Source: Sphingobium scionense
GTDB taxonomy: Bacteria > Pseudomonadota > Alphaproteobacteria > Sphingomonadales > Sphingomonadaceae
Direction of reading: 5' to 3'
DNA length: 64,000 nt
Assembly: GCF_014197035.1 (NCBI RefSeq)
Contig: NZ_JACIEU010000008.1
Coordinates: 124,001 to 188,000 of the forward strand
Each line of letters starts with the position of its first letter. Position 1 is the first letter of the stretch. Shown here piece after piece: positions 32,717 to 41,773 of this stretch. The notes under the pieces are model-generated. The model had not been told where the DNA came from. It did not search any database and saw nothing but the letters and a program-made list of their open reading frames with translations. Position numbers and translations under genes: made by a program.

Positions 32717-34987
32717 TTAGAAACCCGCCTTGACGGTGACGAAGAATTGCTGCGGCGCGCCGACCAGCAGCGTCTGCGCGTCGCCGCTATTGCCAAAGCC
32801 GCCCGATCCGATCGTGCTGATATATTTCTTGTCGAACAGGTTGCTGGCGTTGAGCTGCACTTCGATCTGGTCGGTGAAGCGATAGCCGATCGAGGCGTCC
32901 ACGATCACCCGGCCATCGACCGACGCATCGTTGGTGTAGCTGTAATAGCGCTTCGACATATAGTTGGCGCCGATCCGGCCGAAGAGCGGCCCCTGATCAT
33001 AATTGAGTTCGCCGCGCAGCATATGCTTGGGGCTGTCGACCACGGTCTTGCCCTTGATTGCCGCGACCAGCGTGCCGTCCGAGCTGTTGAGCACATCGTC
33101 GCGATAGGTGGCGTCGGTGTAGCTGTAGCTGGCATAGAGGCCAAAGCCCTGGCCCAGCTTCAGGTCGCCCGCCGCCTCGATACCGACGGCGCGGACATTG
33201 CCGACATTCTGCAGCGCGGAGGCGAGGCCCAGGATCGGGCTGCCGACCTGCACCGCCAGCAGGCGGTTGCGGAAATTGACCAGATAGGCGCCCAGCGTGC
33301 CGTTGAAGCGCGAACTATTATAGCGCAGGCCCAGTTCGTACGTGTCCGAGCTTTCCGGCTTCAGGTCGTCGCGGATCTGGTCGAAGCCGGCCTGGTTGGT
33401 GGAGAAGGGGCCGGTGGTGGTGGCGCTGGCGAAGGCCTTGGTCACCTGGGTGAAGCCACCGAAGATTTCCGCCTCGGGGCTCAGCTCGACGGCGAAGCCG
33501 GCATGGGGCTGGAACCAGTCCTCGGCCTTGATCTTGCCCTCGGGGAAGCTGCTCGACACGATCGCCTCGGCCTCGTTGGTGACCTTGAAGCCCTTCCAGC
33601 CCAGGTTGATCGTCAGCATGCCGAGGTCGACCTTGTCGCGGACATAATATTGGATCGTGTCGGTGGTGAAATCGAATTCCCACTGGGTCGCGAACGGGTT
33701 CTTGGGATAGTCGCGGAAGGAGAGGCCGGCTTCGGTGCGGCTCTTGAACGCATAGAAGCGGCGGGCCTGGTTGAACTTGTTATTCTCGTACCAGGCGCCG
33801 GCTTCCAGCGTCTGGATGCCGATCGTCGCATCGACGCTGCCGAACACGCCGATCCGGTCCATGTCATATTCGGTGGTGCGGATCGACAGCGGCGAACCGC
33901 CAGTGGGGCTGGGGACCGAGGGCGTTGCCCACAGGCCCATGCCGCTATTATTGTGGTAATAGCCCTTGATCTTGAAATTGGCATGATCGCCCAGTGGCGT
34001 GCTGTAGCCGATCGCGCCCAGCCAGTCCTCGCGCAGGCCGGCGGCGTCATAATAGGCGTCCCACACCGACGTCACATTGTCGGGATAGACGGTGCCGGCG
34101 GCGGCGTTGCTGACCGGCGCGCCGGTTTCGCCGCGATTATTGCCGATGTCGGCATAGAGAACCGCCTTGGCATAGTCGGGCGAGGTATTGTCCCATTTCC
34201 AGCCCAGGCGGTTGATCATGTCCATCGACATGTCCTGATAATCCTGCTCGCGGCGGTCGGAATAGCTGAGCCAGCCATCCAGCTTGCCGTCGCCGACCGG
34301 GATCACGACCTTGGCATTGACCATATGCTGGTCCTGCGTGCCCTGACCCTTCCACTTGTCGGTCGAGCCATAGGCGTAGGACACATAGCCGCGGATACCG
34401 TCGGCGCTGCCCATGCTCAGCCGGGCGAAGGCGCGCCAGGTCTCGTCGCTGCCATAGGTGAGGTTGCCCTGCGCGCCGAGCGCATCGGCGGGGTCCATCG
34501 AGAAGGTCTCGACCGTGCCGCCGAGATTGCCGGTCGACTGGGTGCCCAGCGAGCCCGAACCCTGCGACACGCGGACGGTGCCGATATTCTCGCTGCTGAT
34601 GGCACGGGTGATGTGCAGGCCATTATGATTGCCATAGCTCATGTCACCCAGCGGAATGCCGTCGAAGGTGAAGCCGAGCTGGTTCTGGTTGAAGCTGCGG
34701 ATCGAGACGCGCTGCGACCACTCATAGCTGCCGAACGGATCGGACGACTGGAAATTGACGCTGGGCAGCTTCTCGATCGCTTTCAGCGCATTGGTGCCGG
34801 GCGTCAGGGTGGTAAGGTCGCGGGTGGTGATTTCCTGGACCTGGCGGGTCTCGCCCCGGCCGAAGACGATGATGCCGGCGCTATCTGCGTCGGCAGCCGC
34901 ATCGGCGGCGGGCGCCATGTCCTGGGCAAAGGCGGGTGCGGCGATACAGGCGGTCGAAGCGAGCAGCAGGCTGAGTGCGTGACGCAT
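32717..34987 (-). CDS. TonB-dependent receptor coupled to a phosphodiesterase
   Basis: 756 residues with a signal peptide (RHALSLLLASTACIAAPAFA). A TonB box-like IIVFGRGETRQVQEIT is followed by the plug (TNALKAIEKLPSVNFQSSDPFG, VSIRSFNQNQLGFTFDGIPLGD, IGTVRVSQGSGSLGTQSTGNLGG) and a 22-strand-type barrel ending QQFFVTVKAGF. The substrate is not evident from sequence; the downstream NPP enzyme points to a phosphorylated compound. A short perfect palindrome (35073-35086) lies upstream and could be an operator shared with the divergent thioesterase gene. Confidence 0.92.
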   Translation of the reverse strand: MRHALSLLLASTACIAAPAFAQDMAPAADAAADADSAGIIVFGRGETRQVQEITTRDLTTLTPGTNALKAIEKLPSVNFQSSDPFGSYEWSQRVSIRSFNQNQLGFTFDGIPLGDMSYGNHNGLHITRAISSENIGTVRVSQGSGSLGTQSTGNLGGTVETFSMDPADALGAQGNLTYGSDETWRAFARLSMGSADGIRGYVSYAYGSTDKWKGQGTQDQHMVNAKVVIPVGDGKLDGWLSYSDRREQDYQDMSMDMINRLGWKWDNTSPDYAKAVLYADIGNNRGETGAPVSNAAAGTVYPDNVTSVWDAYYDAAGLREDWLGAIGYSTPLGDHANFKIKGYYHNNSGMGLWATPSVPSPTGGSPLSIRTTEYDMDRIGVFGSVDATIGIQTLEAGAWYENNKFNQARRFYAFKSRTEAGLSFRDYPKNPFATQWEFDFTTDTIQYYVRDKVDLGMLTINLGWKGFKVTNEAEAIVSSSFPEGKIKAEDWFQPHAGFAVELSPEAEIFGGFTQVTKAFASATTTGPFSTNQAGFDQIRDDLKPESSDTYELGLRYNSSRFNGTLGAYLVNFRNRLLAVQVGSPILGLASALQNVGNVRAVGIEAAGDLKLGQGFGLYASYSYTDATYRDDVLNSSDGTLVAAIKGKTVVDSPKHMLRGELNYDQGPLFGRIGANYMSKRYYSYTNDASVDGRVIVDASIGYRFTDQIEVQLNASNLFDKKYISTIGSGGFGNSGDAQTLLVGAPQQFFVTVKAGF

Positions 34988-35072
34988 GGTGAATTCCCCC
35001 AATCGGATGTGATTGGCGGGCGCTCTAAGCTTGGCATGTTGCACTGCAATGTGACTATCGCGACGCTCCGGC

Positions 35073-35086
35073 GTCACTTTCGTGAC
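35073..35086. promoter_or_regulatory. Candidate operator palindrome
   Basis: GTCAC-TTTC-GTGAC, a 5-4-5 inverted repeat 86 bp before the TonB receptor start and 120 bp before the thioesterase start. The regulator is unknown. Confidence 0.35.
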
Positions 35087-35205
35087 AATATCGTTATGAT
35101 TTCGTCTGTGTCATAAAGGTCGCAGTCGCGGCATTTTCGCCGCGAACATTGCATCGCAAGATCGCTGGGCTAAGAGCAAAAAAACAATTAAAAGGAAAGC
35201 AGGAC

Positions 35206-35646
35206 ATGGCCAAACCCGAATCCTGGCGGTTAAGTCCCGACGCATATCGCTTCATCACGAGCATCGATACGCGCTTCCAGGATCTTGATACCATGGGGCA
35301 CATCAACAATGTGGCCATTTCCGGTATCTTCGAAACGGCCCGCATCCGCTTTCATCACCATATGGGGCGCCACCCGCAGGAACAGGGCGTGCGCTGGCTG
35401 GTGGCCAATGTGAACCTCAACTTCATCGAGGAATCGCACTTTCCTTATCCATTCGAGGTCCATTGCGCGATCGGCCATATCGGTCGCACCAGCTGGACGA
35501 TCAGCTCGGCCGGCTTCCAGAAGGGCGTATGTGTCGCCACCTGCGACACCACCGTCGTCACCCATGGGGCGGAGGGCCGTCGCTCGATCGACGACACGCT
35601 GCGCGAGGCGATGGAACTCAACTTCATCCGCAAGCCGGCGGAATAG
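35206..35646 (+). CDS. Acyl-CoA thioesterase, hotdog fold (4HBT type)
   Basis: 146 residues. The hotdog motif FQDLDTMGHINNVAISGIFETARIRF includes the conserved Asp and the HxNN pair of 4-hydroxybenzoyl-CoA-thioesterase-like enzymes. The central strands ANVNLNFIEESHFPYPFEVHC follow. It should hydrolyse acyl-CoA esters in the cytoplasm, substrate chain unknown. AAAGGAAAGCAGG precedes ATG 35206; an upstream in-frame ATG at 35149 would add a Lys-rich, unlikely leader. Confidence 0.85.
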   Translation: MAKPESWRLSPDAYRFITSIDTRFQDLDTMGHINNVAISGIFETARIRFHHHMGRHPQEQGVRWLVANVNLNFIEESHFPYPFEVHCAIGHIGRTSWTISSAGFQKGVCVATCDTTVVTHGAEGRRSIDDTLREAMELNFIRKPAE

Positions 35647-35666
35647 TCCGGCTTGCGGGCGCGCCG

Positions 35667-36053
35667 TCAGGCGAAGCCATGCATCCGGCGCGACCATTGA
35701 AAGGCGAGCACCGCCCCCTTGGCCGGCTGGATCATCGCCAGCCCCAATATTGCCGCCAGCGCAGGCCATAATATGGCCTGCCAGCCGAGCGGAATGGCCA
35801 GCGCGGCATTGACCTCGATCATCAGCGGCACGAGCAGATGGCCGAGCAGCAGGATGACGATATAGGCCGGAAAATCATCGGCCTGATGCCCGTCCCAGCG
35901 CTGACCGCAATGGCTGCAGGCGGCGACTGGTTTCAGGAAGCGCGCGAACAGCTTGCCCTCGCCACAGGCCGGGCAGCGGCTGCGCAGGCCTAGCAGCAAG
36001 GCCGGTTTGAACGGACGCGGTTCGCTGCTCGGGGCAGGGGGCTGGTCGGACAT
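35667..36053 (-). CDS. DUF983 zinc-ribbon membrane protein
   Basis: 128 residues. The N-terminal part holds a zinc-ribbon (SRCPACGEGKLF ... CSHCGQRW) and two membrane helices follow (AYIVILLLGHLLVPLMIEV and ILWPALAAILGLAMI), the layout of DUF983. The function is unknown, though genes of this family are often near cytochrome oxidase assembly genes, which is not the case here. It converges with the thioesterase gene and is divergent from pabB. Confidence 0.88.
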   Translation of the reverse strand: MSDQPPAPSSEPRPFKPALLLGLRSRCPACGEGKLFARFLKPVAACSHCGQRWDGHQADDFPAYIVILLLGHLLVPLMIEVNAALAIPLGWQAILWPALAAILGLAMIQPAKGAVLAFQWSRRMHGFA

Positions 36054-36146
36054 GGCCCCTGTCTAAGGCAGCTTTGGTCTTCCGGGCAATCATTGCCCAC
36101 CCTGCATCGCTCTTTCGTGTGCGCCAAAGCCTGTTAAGAGGACGCC

Positions 36147-37325
36147 ATGCGCCTGCCTGGTCCTACCGAAGCCTTTGCCCTGTTCGACGATGCGCGCGTC
36201 CAGGGGGCGGCGCCTGCGCGCCTGTATCGCGACCCGGTGTCGGTGATCGCCGCCTGGCGGATGGAGGAGGTGCAGCCCGCGCTCGATCGCCTTGCCGAAG
36301 CGCGCGAGGCCGGCCTGCATGCTGCGGGCTATATTGGCTATGAAGCCGGGCTGGCGCTGGAGGAGCGGCTGGCGCCTATCGCGCACCGCCCGCCCAAAGG
36401 TGGACCGCAGCCCATGCCGTTGCTCTGGTTCGGCCTGTTCGAGGGCTGTCGCTTCATTCCGGCCGATGGCGTGACGGAGTTGTTGCCCGATCCCACCGCG
36501 ATCAGCGTCGATGCGCCCTGGCCCTTGGTCAGCGAGGCCGACTATCGCGCGCAATTCGACCAGGTGCAGGAACTGATCCGCGCCGGCGACATTTATCAGG
36601 TCAACCTGACCTTCCCGTGCGAATTGCGCTTCGCTGGCGATCCGATGGCGCTCTATGCGGCGCTGCGTCCGCGCGCGCAGGCTGGCTATGGCGGTGTCAT
36701 CAATATCGGCGGGCATCAGATATTGTCCTTCTCGCCCGAATTGTTCTTCACCCAGGTGCGCGGGCAGCTGACCGCGCGGCCGATGAAGGGCACCGCTATG
36801 CGTGACCATGATCCCGACCGGGATATCGCTCTGGCGGCCGAACTGGCCCAGGATGCCAAGCAGCGCGCGGAAAATCTGATGATCGTCGACCTGTTGCGCA
36901 ATGATCTGTCGCGTGTGGCGCGGGCCGGGTCCGTCACTGTGCCGGACCTGTTTAAGGTCGAAACTTATCCGACGGTCCACCAGATGGTCTCCACCATTCG
37001 CGGCCGGGTGCTGCCGGGGCTGGCGCCGATCGATGTGCTGCGGGTGCTCTTCCCCTGCGGATCGATCACCGGCGCGCCCAAGGTGCGGGCGATGGAAATC
37101 ATCGACATGGTCGAGCCGTTCGCGCGCGGGGTCTATACTGGGGCCATGGGCTGGATGGATCCGGCGGGGGACGCGGCTTTCAATGTTGCCATTCGCACCA
37201 TTTGCGTTGAAGAAGGAAGCGGTATCGGTCGCCTGGGCCTGGGCTCCGGCATCGTTGCGGATTCGGATGCGTCGGCCGAATGGGCGGAGTGTCTGGCCAA
37301 GGGACGCTTCCTGTCGCTGGGATGA
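36147..37325 (+). CDS. pabB: Aminodeoxychorismate synthase component I
   Basis: 392 residues of the chorismate-binding family. Conserved parts include AGDIYQVNLTFP, FSPELFF, ARPMKGTAMRDHDP, ENLMIVDLLRNDLSRVA, TYPTVHQMVSTIRG, FPCGSITGAPKVRAMEII and GSGIVADSD. The motif MKGT, rather than the PIAGT of anthranilate synthase, supports PabB and the covalent Lys mechanism. It makes 4-amino-4-deoxychorismate for folate. The glutaminase partner PabA is not in this window. The lyase gene follows 32 bp later. Confidence 0.92.
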   Translation: MRLPGPTEAFALFDDARVQGAAPARLYRDPVSVIAAWRMEEVQPALDRLAEAREAGLHAAGYIGYEAGLALEERLAPIAHRPPKGGPQPMPLLWFGLFEGCRFIPADGVTELLPDPTAISVDAPWPLVSEADYRAQFDQVQELIRAGDIYQVNLTFPCELRFAGDPMALYAALRPRAQAGYGGVINIGGHQILSFSPELFFTQVRGQLTARPMKGTAMRDHDPDRDIALAAELAQDAKQRAENLMIVDLLRNDLSRVARAGSVTVPDLFKVETYPTVHQMVSTIRGRVLPGLAPIDVLRVLFPCGSITGAPKVRAMEIIDMVEPFARGVYTGAMGWMDPAGDAAFNVAIRTICVEEGSGIGRLGLGSGIVADSDASAEWAECLAKGRFLSLG

Positions 37326-37357
37326 AATATGATTGCAATGGGGCGTGAATAGGTTCG

Positions 37358-37981
37358 ATGTCGGTGGCTGACGGACGATATGATCTGCTCGAAACCATGG
37401 CCTTCGATCCGCATGAGGGCGTGCGTCTGCTGGAACTGCATCTGGGCCGGCTGAAGGACAGCGCGCAGGCGTTGGGCTTCGCCTTCGATCGTCACAGTGT
37501 GCGCAACGAGCTTCAGGCCGCCACTTTTCGCCTGCGCGAACTCAGTCGGGTTCGCCTGCTGGTGTCGCGCCAGGGATCGGTGGCGATCGAGGTGCGTGAA
37601 CATCGCACCTGGCCCCAGGCGATCATGCAGGTGAAGGTCGTGCCCCGGCTCGCGCCCGCCGATGATCTGCGGCTGGAGCACAAGACGACGGACCGTTCGC
37701 TCTATCGCGATGCGCTGCGGCGCGGCGGCACCTATGAGGTGCTGATGACCGACGAGCAGGGCTATCTGACGGAAGGCTGCTTCTCTTCCATCTTCGTGGA
37801 GCGCGGCGACAAGCTGGTGACGCCGCCTGCATCGCGTGGGTTGTTGCGCGGTATCCTGCGCCAGAGTCTGCTCGACATGGGCGAGGCGGTGGAGGGCGAC
37901 CTGCGCATCCATGATCTGGAGCGGGGCTTCTTCATCGGCAATGCTGCGCGCGGGATGGTTGCGGCCTCGCTGGCCCGATAG
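37358..37981 (+). CDS. pabC: Aminodeoxychorismate lyase-type class IV aminotransferase
   Basis: 207 residues, a short fold-type IV PLP enzyme. The region DGRYDLLETMAFDPHEGVRLLELHLGRL is the usual start, the PLP-binding Lys is probably in LRLEHKTTDRSLYRDA, and the Glu motif EVLMTDEQGYLTEGCFSSIFV follows. Next to pabB this should release pyruvate from aminodeoxychorismate to give p-aminobenzoate. In many alphaproteobacteria the two are one fused protein; here they are separate. Confidence 0.85.
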   Translation: MSVADGRYDLLETMAFDPHEGVRLLELHLGRLKDSAQALGFAFDRHSVRNELQAATFRLRELSRVRLLVSRQGSVAIEVREHRTWPQAIMQVKVVPRLAPADDLRLEHKTTDRSLYRDALRRGGTYEVLMTDEQGYLTEGCFSSIFVERGDKLVTPPASRGLLRGILRQSLLDMGEAVEGDLRIHDLERGFFIGNAARGMVAASLAR

Positions 37982-38166
37982 TTTTGCTAGGATGCGGACA
38001 AGCCAATAACCGGCAACTGGCGGTTGCTCCGGCGTCCTTTGCACACTAAGGACCGCCGCGTCTGCCTGTGCGGCGGACAAGGAGATCATATTATTTTTTG
38101 TCGCGATGTCGTCGAACGCGGACGCTTTTGTCCGTCTGGGCATCGCTCTGGAGAAAGATCATTGCC

Positions 38167-39369
38167 ATGAGCCAGACTTCCGCAGCCCTCGGTCGCATCC
38201 AGCCCTCCGCCACCCTGGCGATGAGCGCGCGCGTGAATGCGCTTAAAGCCGAAGGCGTGGACGTTATTGGCCTTTCGGCCGGCGAACCCGATTTCGACAC
38301 GCCCGACTTCGTCAAAGAGGCGGGGATCGAAGCCATTCGCAAGAATCTGACCCGCTATACCGACGTTGACGGCACCGCCGACGTCAAGGAGGCTGTCGCC
38401 TTCAAGTTCAAGCGCGACAATGGCCTGATCTACAAGCGCAGCCAGATCACCGTGAACTCGGGTGGCAAGCATACGCTGTTCAACGCGCTGGTCGCCACGG
38501 TCGATGTGGGCGATGAAGTCATCATCCCGGCACCCTATTGGGTCAGCTATCCCGACATCGTGAACTTTGCCGGCGGCACGCCGGTGTTCATCGAAGGCCC
38601 GGCCAGCCAGGGCTACAAGATCACCCCGGCCCAGCTCGACGCTGCGATCACCCCGCGCACCAAGTGGGTGATGCTCAATTCGCCGTCCAACCCGTCGGGC
38701 GCCGCCTATTCGGCGACCGAACTCAAGGCACTGGGCGAGGTGCTGCTGCGTCACCCGCATGTGCTGGTGATGACCGACGACATGTATGAGCATGTCTGGT
38801 ACGCGCCGACCCCATTCGCCACCATCGCCCAGGTCTGCCCGGACCTTTATGACCGCACCCTGACGGTCAATGGCTGCTCCAAGGCCTTCTCGATGACCGG
38901 CTGGCGCATCGGTTTCGCTGGCGGCCCCGAATGGATCATCAAGGCGATGGGCAAGTTGCAGTCGCAGTCGACCAGCAATCCCTGCTCGATCAGCCAGGCG
39001 GCGGCCGTGGCCGCACTGACCGGCCCGCAGGATTTCCTGGAAGAGCGCAATGCCGCCTTCAAGAAGCGTCGCGACATGGTCGTCGCCATGCTGAACGACG
39101 CGCCAGGCCTCGACTGCCCGACGCCCGAAGGCGCCTTCTATGTCTATCCCGACGCCAGCGGGGTGATCGGCAAGGTGACGCCCAAGGGCCAGGTCATCGA
39201 CAGCGACGAGACCCTGATCGGCTATTTCCTCGACGAAGCGAAGGTCGCGGCCGTCCATGGCGCCGCTTTCGGCCTCTCGCCGGCCTTCCGCATCAGCTAT
39301 GCGACCTCGGAAGAGGTGCTCAAGACCGCCTGCGTGCGCATCCAGGAAGCCTGCGCAGCGCTGAAATGA
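38167..39369 (+). CDS. aatA: Aspartate aminotransferase (class I, Ib subgroup)
   Basis: 400 residues. The PLP Lys is in NGCSKAFSMTGWRIGFAGG, with the Asp/Tyr pair in VLVMTDDMYEHVWY and the carboxylate-binding Arg in LSPAFRISYATS. The N-terminal VIGLSAGEPDFDTPDFV is typical of subgroup Ib enzymes of alphaproteobacteria, some of which also use prephenate. GGAGAAAG precedes ATG 38167 by about ten bases. A strong bidirectional terminator follows. Confidence 0.93.
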   Translation: MSQTSAALGRIQPSATLAMSARVNALKAEGVDVIGLSAGEPDFDTPDFVKEAGIEAIRKNLTRYTDVDGTADVKEAVAFKFKRDNGLIYKRSQITVNSGGKHTLFNALVATVDVGDEVIIPAPYWVSYPDIVNFAGGTPVFIEGPASQGYKITPAQLDAAITPRTKWVMLNSPSNPSGAAYSATELKALGEVLLRHPHVLVMTDDMYEHVWYAPTPFATIAQVCPDLYDRTLTVNGCSKAFSMTGWRIGFAGGPEWIIKAMGKLQSQSTSNPCSISQAAAVAALTGPQDFLEERNAAFKKRRDMVVAMLNDAPGLDCPTPEGAFYVYPDASGVIGKVTPKGQVIDSDETLIGYFLDEAKVAAVHGAAFGLSPAFRISYATSEEVLKTACVRIQEACAALK

Positions 39370-39679
39370 TCCCCGGCCGATGATCGTCGGCCTGTAATAA
39401 GTTCTTGAAAATCCGGGCGCGATACTGTCTATCGCGCCCGGATTTTCCCATTGTCTCAGAAATTGAAACGGTCTTTTTCGCACTGCAGCGTCTTGTGATT
39501 GACGCTGCAGGCGCTATATACCCGTTGCGTAAAGAAACTTAAGTGCGGTGGCATTTCGTCGCTCCGCTCCTGTCCTTGGTCGAAAGTCGGTATCCGGCGC
39601 GATCATGTTCAGACAGGGGCAAGGCGCAATGTCCTACCGGACGGCGATCGCGACCCTATCGCGACAGAAAGGCTTGGCC
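39370..39679 (+). other. 310-bp intergenic region before the small protein/msrA pair
   Basis: It holds the terminator at 39408-39446 and a second small hairpin (GGCCGA ... TCGGCC, near 39375-39392). A promoter-like pair CTTGTG/TATATA with 17-bp spacing near 39492-39520 may drive the next genes. Nothing else is recognised. Confidence 0.4.
39408..39446. terminator. Strong terminator after the aminotransferase
   Basis: A 17-bp perfect stem (39408-39424 with 39430-39446, loop CTGTC), with A-rich left and T-rich right ends, so it can work in both directions. Confidence 0.9.
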
Positions 39680-39841
39680 ATGTTGGCGTTTTTGAAATCC
39701 GAACTGTTCTTCCGCTTCCTGGGTGGTTTTGCCATCGGGGCGGTCGCGATGTTCGCGCTTCAGCCCAATAATGAGCCGCCGGCGCTGACCTCGACCGCGA
39801 TCGCGTCGACCGCGACCCCTGCCGGCAGTGCGGCGCTCTAA
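39680..39841 (+). CDS. Small single-pass membrane protein
   Basis: 53 residues starting MLAFLKSELFFRFLGGF, then one hydrophobic helix (GGFAIGAVAMFAL) and a Ser/Thr/Ala-rich tail. AGAAAGG precedes ATG 39680; ATG 39629 is another possible start. Its end overlaps the msrA start by 14 bases, suggesting translational coupling. No family is recognised. Confidence 0.55.
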   Translation: MLAFLKSELFFRFLGGFAIGAVAMFALQPNNEPPALTSTAIASTATPAGSAAL

Positions 39842-40502
39842 GGGCCTCTTTCTCCTTCCCCTTGCGGCGCTTGTCGCCGCTTCTTCTCCATTGCATGCCG
39901 AACCCGTCGTTCCTGCGCCGATCCCGGCGCTGGATGCGCAGTCGAGCCGATCGCTGGAAACCGCGATCTTCGCGGGCGGCTGCTACTGGGGTGTCGAGGG
40001 CGTCTTTTCCCATGTGAAGGGCGTGAAGCTCGCCGTGGCGGGGTTCGCCGGTGGCCCGCGCGACCGCAAGGTCGATTATGACATGGTCAGCGGCGGCGAT
40101 ACCGGTTTCGCCGAGTCGGTCCGGGTCACCTATGATCCGAAGCTGGTCAGCTATGGCACGCTGCTGCGCATCTTCTTCTCGGTCATCACCGATCCTACCA
40201 CGCTCAATTATCAGCGGCCCGACAGCGGCACCCAATATCGCAGCGCGCTCTTCCCGCTCAATGCCGAGCAGGACAAAGCGGCGCGCGCCTATCTGGCGCA
40301 GTTGCAGAAGGCCGGGCTGTGGCGTGATCCGATCGTGACCAAGGTGGAGCCCTTCACCGGCTTCCAGGATGCCGGGGCCGATCATCAGGATTTCATGGCC
40401 CGCTACCCCCATCATCCCTATATCCAGCGCTGGGACATGCCCAAGCTCAAGGCGTTCCGGGCGATGTATCCCACGCTCTACCGCGCCGTGCCGGCCGCCT
40501 GA
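39828..40502 (+). CDS. msrA: Peptide-methionine (S)-S-oxide reductase, exported form
   Basis: 224 residues from GTG 39828. A signal peptide (SKGLFLLPLAALVAASSPLHA) places it in the periplasm. The catalytic motif is GGCYWGVE with Cys52 (the usual Phe is Tyr here), followed by GVKLAVAGFAGG, VTYDPKLVSYGTLL and DPTTLNYQRPDSGTQYRS. It repairs oxidised methionine in exported proteins. The electron donor is not encoded nearby. Confidence 0.9.
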   Translation: MRRSKGLFLLPLAALVAASSPLHAEPVVPAPIPALDAQSSRSLETAIFAGGCYWGVEGVFSHVKGVKLAVAGFAGGPRDRKVDYDMVSGGDTGFAESVRVTYDPKLVSYGTLLRIFFSVITDPTTLNYQRPDSGTQYRSALFPLNAEQDKAARAYLAQLQKAGLWRDPIVTKVEPFTGFQDAGADHQDFMARYPHHPYIQRWDMPKLKAFRAMYPTLYRAVPAA

Positions 40503-40587
40503 TCGCGCCGATGCTGGCCGATGGCGGCGTGGCAGGCTAAGCCCCTTTCATCGCTGCCAATGTCATCGCCGCCAAGGGAGCCTCCTC

Positions 40588-41700
40588 ATGTCCGACATCA
40601 CCGGCCTGCAACTTCTCTCGACCCTTTCGCCCGATGGCCGCCTGACCGTATCGCTGGCAGAGCAGACCCTGCCGGCGCCGACCGGATATCAGGTCGTGCT
40701 GCGGGTGGAAGCCGCACCGATCAACCCTTCCGACCTCGGGTTGTTGCTCGGGGCGGCCGACGTCGAACATGCCGAATATGGCGATGGCTATCTGGTGGCG
40801 CAGATGCCCGAGGCGGCGATGCGCGCCATGACCTCGCGTCTTGGCGAACCGATGACGGTCGGCAATGAAGGGGCGGGCACAGTGATCGCAGCCGGCGAAG
40901 CGCCCGAGGCGCAGGCGCTGCTCGGCAAGTTGGTGACCTGCGTGCCGGGCGGCATGTATGCCCAATATCGGCTGGTCGATGCGCGTGCCTGCATGGTCCT
41001 GCCCGATGGTGCCACGGCTGAGCACGGGGCGTCGGCCTTCGTCAATCCGATGACCGCGCTTGGCTTTGTCGAAACGATGAGGGCGGAGGGGCACAAGGCG
41101 CTGGTCCACACCGCCTCCGCCTCCAATCTTGGCCAGATGCTCGTCAAACTCTGTCAGGCGGAGGACATCCCGCTGGTCAATATCGTGCGGAGCCCGGCAC
41201 AGGTCGCCTTGCTGCGGGATCTGGGCGCGCACCATGTCCTCGACAGTTCTGCCGACGGCTTTACCGAGGAACTGGTTGCCGCGCTCGCCGAAACGGGCGC
41301 GACCATCGTCTTCGATGCGATCGGCGGCGGCGCGCTGGTCAGCCGTATATTGGGCGCGATGGAGCAGGTGGCTAGCGCGGGTGCCGCCTATAGCCGCTAT
41401 GGCTCCACCACGCTCAAACAGGCTTATATCTATGGCGCGCTCGATCTGTCGCCGACGCTGCTCACGCGCAGTTTCGGCTTCAGCTGGCGAGTGGGCGGCT
41501 GGCTGCTCACGCCCTTCCTCGCCCAGGCCGGGGCGGATGTGGTGGAACGGATGCGCGCCCGCATTCGTGACAATCTGACCACCCTGTTCGCCAGTAACTA
41601 CAAGACGCGGATATCGCTGAAGGACGCGCTGACGCGGGAGTCGGTGCTGGCCTATAATGCCCGCCGCACCGGCGAGAAATATCTGATCGTGCCGAACTGA
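40588..41700 (+). CDS. Zinc-binding dehydrogenase / quinone oxidoreductase-like protein (MDR)
   Basis: 370 residues. A GroES-like N-terminal domain (VVLRVEAAPINPSDLGLLLG, VGNEGAGTVIAAG) is followed by a Rossmann domain (KALVHTASASNLGQMLVKLCQ, LGAHHVLDSS, TIVFDAIGGG). The typical nucleotide motif GGVG is replaced by SASNLG. No structural zinc cysteines are visible, so it is a quinone-reductase-type rather than a zinc enzyme. CAAGGGAGCC precedes the ATG. Substrate unknown. Confidence 0.85.
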   Translation: MSDITGLQLLSTLSPDGRLTVSLAEQTLPAPTGYQVVLRVEAAPINPSDLGLLLGAADVEHAEYGDGYLVAQMPEAAMRAMTSRLGEPMTVGNEGAGTVIAAGEAPEAQALLGKLVTCVPGGMYAQYRLVDARACMVLPDGATAEHGASAFVNPMTALGFVETMRAEGHKALVHTASASNLGQMLVKLCQAEDIPLVNIVRSPAQVALLRDLGAHHVLDSSADGFTEELVAALAETGATIVFDAIGGGALVSRILGAMEQVASAGAAYSRYGSTTLKQAYIYGALDLSPTLLTRSFGFSWRVGGWLLTPFLAQAGADVVERMRARIRDNLTTLFASNYKTRISLKDALTRESVLAYNARRTGEKYLIVPN

Positions 41701-41715
41701 AGACGGAGAGCCACG

Positions 41716-41749
41716 AAAAAGGGGAGCGACAAAAGTCGCTCCCCTTTTT
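41716..41749. terminator. Bidirectional terminator between MDR gene and infC
   Basis: AAAAAGGGGAGCGAC and GTCGCTCCCCTTTTT form a 15-bp stem with an AAAA loop, ending both convergent transcription units. Confidence 0.92.
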
Positions 41750-41773
41750 AAGTCTGCGATTGGCGTTCGCCGC

